Assembly (NCBI GenBank): GCA_947259585.1
Contig: CAMYMV010000013.1
Span: 1 to 36,812, forward strand
Source of the DNA: an uncultured Gemmatimonadales bacterium
GTDB taxonomy: Bacteria > Gemmatimonadota > Gemmatimonadetes > Palauibacterales > Palauibacteraceae
Length of the DNA stretch: 36,812 bases
Direction: 5' to 3'
The notes under the pieces are model-generated. The model was not told the DNA's origin. It saw only the letters and a list, made by a program, of their open reading frames with translations, and ran no database searches. Below are positions 33,414 to 36,812 of the stretch, piece by piece (positions within the stretch are counted from its first letter, which is position 1; each line of letters opens with the position of its first letter). The translations under genes were made by a program, and so were the position numbers.

Positions 33414-34328
33414 ATGCCCGGATACGCCGTCCTCGCACACCCTTGGTGGGTTCCGCTGCTCTTCGTGCTGGCCGTCGGCCACGCGCAGAACATCTGCGTC
33501 ACGCTCTACCTGCATCGCTCCGCCACCCACGAAGGGGTGAAGTTCCGACCAATGGTCGAGCACATCATGCGTATGTGGCTATGGCTCACGTCGGCCGTCG
33601 TGACCCGCGAGTGGGTCGCCGTGCACCGGAAGCACCACGCTTTCGCCGACAAGGAAGGGGATCCCCATTCCCCGGCCGTGGCCGGTTTCTGGGGGATCGT
33701 GCTCGGCGGTGTGTTCTTCTACCAGAGGGCGGCGCGCGATCCGGCGTTGGTGGAGAAGTACGGCGATGGATGTCCCGACGACTGGGTGGAGCGGCACCTC
33801 TACCAGGGCAAGCGTCTGCTCGGCCTCGGTTTGATGCTCGTCCTCGACATCTACCTCTTCGGCATCGGGCTCGGACTCCTCGTCTGGTCGGCGATGGCGA
33901 TCTGGATGCCGATCATGGGGAACATCATCAACGGCGTCGGACACGCTCTCGGGTACCGGAACTTCGGCACGAGGGACTACAGCCGGAACATCTACCCGTG
34001 GGGGATCTGGATACTCGGCGAGGAGCTTCACAACAACCACCACGCCGATCCACGGTCCGCCAAGTTCAAGGCTCGCTGGTTCGAGTTCGACATCGGCTGG
34101 ATCTACATCAAGATCCTCTCCTTTCTGAAGCTGGCGCGCGTCATCTACGCCCGTTCCCAGAACGCAAAGGAATTTGCGGCCAAGCACTACACCGACAAGG
34201 TGGCCAAGCCCGTCGCCCAGAAGCTGGACCGGGCGAGCGAAGAGCTGGAGAGGGCCAAGGCGCGCATCGACCAAGCCAAAACGGAGGCCCGGGCCGCGCT
34301 GCGGTCCCCGGAGCCCGGGGTCGACTAG
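33414..34328 (+). CDS. Membrane fatty acid desaturase
   Basis: Acyl-CoA/acyl-lipid desaturase of the di-iron histidine-box type (stearoyl delta-9-like). The three boxes are present: HRSATH (H34/H39), HRKHHAF (H71, H74, H75) and ELHNNHHADP (H206, H209, H210), plus NGVGHALGYRNFG, the fourth histidine site common in delta-9 enzymes. Hydrophobic helices at about 8-30, 50-65 and 135-170 hold it in the membrane; a long charged helical tail (AQKLDRASEELERAKARIDQ) ends it. ATG 33414 is preferred; GTG 33402 in frame would add four residues. 304 residues. It is followed by a small lipoprotein gene whose start codon is 8 bases beyond its stop, suggesting cotranscription. Confidence 0.92.
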   Translation: MPGYAVLAHPWWVPLLFVLAVGHAQNICVTLYLHRSATHEGVKFRPMVEHIMRMWLWLTSAVVTREWVAVHRKHHAFADKEGDPHSPAVAGFWGIVLGGVFFYQRAARDPALVEKYGDGCPDDWVERHLYQGKRLLGLGLMLVLDIYLFGIGLGLLVWSAMAIWMPIMGNIINGVGHALGYRNFGTRDYSRNIYPWGIWILGEELHNNHHADPRSAKFKARWFEFDIGWIYIKILSFLKLARVIYARSQNAKEFAAKHYTDKVAKPVAQKLDRASEELERAKARIDQAKTEARAALRSPEPGVD

Positions 34329-34336
34329 GAGCGGCC

Positions 34337-34558
34337 CTGAAGCCGCTGCGCTTCGTTCTCGTGGCCACCCTGGCCGCCGTCGCCTGCACGGGCGGAGAGG
34401 AGAGCGGCCAAGCCGATCGAGACACCCTCACCCAACGCCAGAGAGACAGCCTGGTGGGAGAGTTGCCGATCCCCGGCGCTCGGGGCGTGCGCGGAGCGAT
34501 AGACGTCGCCGACTCCGCCAGGGCGAGGCAACGGATGCTGGATTCGATCGGCGGCTAG
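34337..34558 (+). CDS. Small probable lipoprotein with CTG start
   Basis: A 73-residue protein. Reading from CTG 34337 gives KPLRFVLVATLAAVACTGGE, a basic n-region, hydrophobic core and a Cys in an AVAC lipobox-like motif; the rest is hydrophilic (SGQADRDTLTQRQRDSLVGE) and ends in RQRMLDSIGG. AGGAG (34327-34331) lies 5 bases before this CTG. The only standard start in frame, GTG 34361, would remove most of the signal and lacks a ribosome site. A CTG start is thus proposed; a mutated start codon is the alternative. The function is unknown; a periplasmic outer-membrane-bound peptide is the likely location. Confidence 0.7.
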   Translation: MKPLRFVLVATLAAVACTGGEESGQADRDTLTQRQRDSLVGELPIPGARGVRGAIDVADSARARQRMLDSIGG

Positions 34559-34653
34559 GTTCGTGCCACCCTGGGACTAGCGGTTTGCCGCAGAGTCCAG
34601 TATCTGTCTCCCGAGCCCGGATCGTTCAAGACCTGGCTCCCAACGCCCCTGAC

Positions 34654-34673
34654 GACTGCACCTAGACTGCACC
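34654..34673. promoter_or_regulatory. Two direct repeats before gdhA
   Basis: GACTGCACC occurs at 34654-34662 and 34665-34673, an 11-base period on one helical face, 40 bases upstream of the gdhA start. It may be a binding site for a regulator that recognises direct repeats. Confidence 0.4.
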
Positions 34674-34712
34674 CAGACAATCGCAAACGATCAGCAGACA
34701 GAGGAGAGGCCG

Positions 34713-36068
34713 ATGTCCGCTGCAGATGTCACTAGAGAGATCGACACCTTCAATGAGTGGGTGGTGCGGCGGAACCCCGGAGAACCGGAGTTTCACCAGG
34801 CCGTCGACGAGGTCGTCGAGACGTTGATGCCGTTCGTGATCGAGCACGACAAGTACCGCCACGCGAAGATCCTCCAGAGGATGTGCGAGCCGGACCGCAT
34901 CATCACCTTTCGCGTCACCTGGGTCGACGACGACGGGGAATACCACGTCAACCGGGCCTGGCGCGTCCAGTTCAACGACTCGATCGGCCCCTACAAGGGA
35001 GGGCTGCGGTTTCACCCGAGCGTGACCCTCGGCACCCTCAAGTTCCTCGGCTTCGAGCAGACCTTCAAGAACGCCCTCACCGGCCTGCCGATGGGCGGCG
35101 CGAAGGGAGGGGCCAACTTCGATCCGAAGGGGAAGAGCGACAACGAGGTCATGAAGTTCTGCCAATCCCTCATGACCGAGCTCTATCGGCACATCGGCGA
35201 GAACACCGACGTCCCCGCCGGTGACATCGGCGTCGGCGCGCGTGAGATCGGCTACCTGTTCGGTACCTACAAGCGTCTGGCGAACCGGGTGACGGGGGTG
35301 CTAACCGGCAAGGGGCTCTCGTTCGGCGGGAGCCGGGTGCGCAAGGAGGCGACGGGCTACGGCGTCGTCTACTTCACGGAGCACATGCTGGAGCGGATCG
35401 GCGAAGGCCTGGAAGGGAAGACCTCGGCGGTCTCGGGCTCGGGCAACGTTGCCATATACACGATCGAGAAGCTCCTCGAGAAGGGGGCGAAGGTCGTTAC
35501 GATCTCCGACTCCGCCGGCTTCGTGCACGATCCCGATGGGATCGACGAGGAGAAGCTGGCCTTCCTCAAGGACCTCAAGGAGGTACGTCGCGGCCGGGTC
35601 AGCGAGTACGCCGAGCACTTCAAGAACGCCACGTTCCACGCGAAGACGAACCCGTGGGTCGTGCCGGTCGACCTGGCCTTCCCGAGCGCGACGCAGAACG
35701 AGCTGACCGGGGCGGACGCGCGCACCCTGGTCGAGAACGGCGTGATCGCCGTCGGCGAGGGCGCCAACATGCCGACCGAGCCCGAGGGCGTGAAGGTCTT
35801 CGTGGACGCGAAGATCTGCTATGGCCTGGGGAAGGCGGCCAATGCGGGCGGCGTGGCTGTCTCGGGCCTGGAGATGAGTCAGAACGCGCTCCGCCTCTCC
35901 TGGACGGCCGCGCAGGTGGATGCGGAGCTGAAGAAGGTGATGCGTAGCATCCACGAGCAGTGCGTCGAGTACGGCGACATGGGCGAGTGGGTGAACTACG
36001 TGAAGGGCGCCAACATCGCGGGCTTCGTCAAGGTCGCCGATGCGATGCTCGCGTACGGAGCGGTCTAG
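34713..36068 (+). CDS. gdhA: Glutamate dehydrogenase (NADP-type family)
   Basis: Interconverts 2-oxoglutarate plus ammonia and glutamate; hexameric cytosolic enzyme. The 451-residue length and sequence fit the 50-kDa GdhA group: IGPYKGGLRFHPSV (substrate lysine), LTGLPMGGAKGGANFDPKG (catalytic lysine), DVPAGDIGVGAREIGYLFG (catalytic Asp), GSGNVAIYTIEKLLEKGAKV (dinucleotide-binding fold) and GEGANMPTEPEGVK. The Rossmann motif GSGNVA without the usual acidic residue after it fits NADPH preference, but this is not certain. AGAGGAGAG precedes ATG 34713. It could recycle glutamate made by lysine aminotransferase. The nucleoside deaminase follows after 19 bases, perhaps cotranscribed. Confidence 0.95.
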   Translation: MSAADVTREIDTFNEWVVRRNPGEPEFHQAVDEVVETLMPFVIEHDKYRHAKILQRMCEPDRIITFRVTWVDDDGEYHVNRAWRVQFNDSIGPYKGGLRFHPSVTLGTLKFLGFEQTFKNALTGLPMGGAKGGANFDPKGKSDNEVMKFCQSLMTELYRHIGENTDVPAGDIGVGAREIGYLFGTYKRLANRVTGVLTGKGLSFGGSRVRKEATGYGVVYFTEHMLERIGEGLEGKTSAVSGSGNVAIYTIEKLLEKGAKVVTISDSAGFVHDPDGIDEEKLAFLKDLKEVRRGRVSEYAEHFKNATFHAKTNPWVVPVDLAFPSATQNELTGADARTLVENGVIAVGEGANMPTEPEGVKVFVDAKICYGLGKAANAGGVAVSGLEMSQNALRLSWTAAQVDAELKKVMRSIHEQCVEYGDMGEWVNYVKGANIAGFVKVADAMLAYGAV

Positions 36069-36087
36069 GCTCCTAAGGATCCTGGCC

Positions 36088-36570
36088 GTGGTCCCGAACC
36101 CCGAAGACGACGAGCGCTTTCTTCGCCTCGCGATAGAAGCCGCAAATCGGGCTCGGGAGCGAGGCAACCATCCGTTTGGAGCCGTTCTCGTGGACTCGGC
36201 CTCGAGGGTCCTCCTCGAGGCCGAGAACACCGTCTTCACCGATCGCGATCCCACGGCGCACGCCGAGCTGAGCCTGATCCGCGCGGCGGGCCCCCGGTAT
36301 GATCCCTCCGCACTCGCGGCCTGCACCCTCTATGCGAGCACCGAGCCCTGCCCGATGTGCTCCGGCGCGATCTATTGGGGAGGCGTCCGCAGGCTCGTGT
36401 ACGGGCTCGGCCAGTCCCGCTTCTACGAGCTCGCCGGAGGCGGCGTCAAGCTGGCTCTCTCGTGTCGGGAGGTGCTGGCGGCCGCTTCAGAGCGGCTGGA
36501 GGTAGTCGGCCCGCTGATGGAGGATGAGGCCGCCCGGGTCCACGAGGGTTTCTGGAGTCCGGCTTCCTAG
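36088..36570 (+). CDS. Nucleoside deaminase (guanine/cytidine-type family)
   Basis: Zinc-dependent deaminase of a purine or pyrimidine base or nucleoside. The active site is clear: HAEL with H58 and E60, and PCPMC with C88 and C91, which bind zinc and activate water. The whole fold (DERFLRLAIEAANRARERGN, FGAVLVDSASRVLLEAENTV, IYWGGVRRLVYGLG) matches the guanine deaminase and TadA-like family. GTG 36088 has AAGGA 8 bases upstream; a longer frame to 36040 would overlap gdhA and is not needed. 160 residues. A guanine deaminase role is likely but other nucleobases are possible. Confidence 0.9.
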   Translation: MVPNPEDDERFLRLAIEAANRARERGNHPFGAVLVDSASRVLLEAENTVFTDRDPTAHAELSLIRAAGPRYDPSALAACTLYASTEPCPMCSGAIYWGGVRRLVYGLGQSRFYELAGGGVKLALSCREVLAAASERLEVVGPLMEDEAARVHEGFWSPAS

Positions 36571-36660
36571 CCGGCGCGTCAGCGACGGTTGGATGCCTTC
36601 GATGCTCCCGATGAGACAGAGGATGCGAGGCGAAGAGGTCAACCCGAAGGAGGCAGCGGG

Positions 36661-36812
36661 ATGTTTGGTGGACGATACGGGATCGGCGCGCGCGCGCCGT
36701 GGAGGCTGGCACAGGCCGCTGTCGGATTGGCGGCTCTGGGCATGCTGATCACGTCGCAGGCGGCCGCCCAGGAGGCCGAGACGGAGACACCGACACCTCC
36801 CGCCGCCGAGGT
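36661..36812 (+). CDS. Secreted protein, 3' end outside the window
   Basis: Only 50 codons are visible. ATG 36661 follows AAGGAGG (about 8 bases upstream). The peptide begins MFGGRYGIGARAPWRLAQAA and has a hydrophobic stretch (VGLAALGMLITSQAAAQ) that is a typical signal peptide with cleavage after AAAQ. The mature start, EAETETPTPPAAE, is acidic and proline-rich like a linker. The frame is open to the window edge. Family unknown; a large exported or cell-surface protein is likely. It follows the deaminase by 90 bases. Confidence 0.75.
   Translation, partial: MFGGRYGIGARAPWRLAQAAVGLAALGMLITSQAAAQEAETETPTPPAAE

Noticed and set aside
1..36812. CRISPR arrays, tRNA or rRNA genes, insertion sequences, prophage genes
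   Set aside because: No spaced identical repeats, cloverleaf sequence, transposase or phage-type protein was seen on either strand; this is by eye, and a tRNA/rRNA search would settle it.

Overview
The window is GC-rich, densely coding bacterial chromosomal DNA with about 32 protein genes on both strands. No rRNA, tRNA, CRISPR array, insertion sequence or phage gene was seen. Several features fit Gemmatimonadota or a neighbouring phylum: an S46 dipeptidyl-peptidase, a membrane-anchored TolB-N/TPR protein, a VKOR-DsbA fusion, many small signal-peptide-bearing barrel proteins, and a sucrose-phosphate-synthase-like glycosyltransferase beside a uridine-kinase-like protein. This placement is inference from gene content; no marker gene is present. 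Secreted peptidases and outer-membrane-type barrels point to a Gram-negative aerobic heterotroph.

Layout. 1-2602: a frameshifted DinB gene, a two-helix membrane protein, and a VKOR-DsbA disulfide oxidase. 2812-6278: a hypothetical protein, an acyl-CoA dehydrogenase and a GT39 membrane glycosyltransferase whose start is unclear. 6275-8521: a secreted S46 peptidase running the other way and sharing a CTAG stop with the GT39 gene. 8723-11109: two paralogous TetR regulators in tandem with a palindromic operator candidate between them, then an OsmC protein and a small barrel. 11383-14082: a class V aminotransferase, a membrane-anchored helical protein and a VOC dioxygenase. 14140-18971: a divergent pair of units. 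One is a sucrose-phosphate-synthase-like glycosyltransferase with a uridine-kinase-like gene broken by a deletion. The other is a nucleoside kinase carrying an N-terminal cyclic-nucleotide-binding-like domain. 19090-23939: an MFS transporter, an APH-fold kinase, a phospholyase-type class III aminotransferase and a Tat-exported DUF362 protein. 23970-30125: mostly envelope proteins (TolB-N/TPR, a double retropepsin-like protease, barrels, YceI, DUF4399) plus a 55-residue zinc ribbon. 30294-36812: a thioesterase divergent from lysine 6-aminotransferase, a SnoaL-like protein, a fatty acid desaturase, a small lipoprotein, glutamate dehydrogenase, a nucleoside deaminase and a truncated secreted protein at the edge.

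How the genes may work together. The kinase/phospholyase pair (20431-22790) resembles hydroxylysine kinase plus 5-phosphohydroxylysine phospholyase (or the phosphoethanolamine version). The hydroxylysine route would yield 2-aminoadipate semialdehyde, which is also the product of lysine 6-aminotransferase (30923-32248). Glutamate dehydrogenase (34713-36068) could recycle the 2-oxoglutarate/glutamate pair used by the aminotransferase. The 14.1-19 kb block joins a nucleotide-sugar-type glycosyltransferase with two uridine-kinase-fold proteins and is the least ordinary part of the window.

Two genes are visibly damaged (dinB by a one-base loss, the uridine-kinase-like gene by a deletion of about 40 bases). 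Three others lack an ATG, GTG or TTG where conservation or signal-peptide logic says they should start, so either rare start codons or sequence errors deserve checking.
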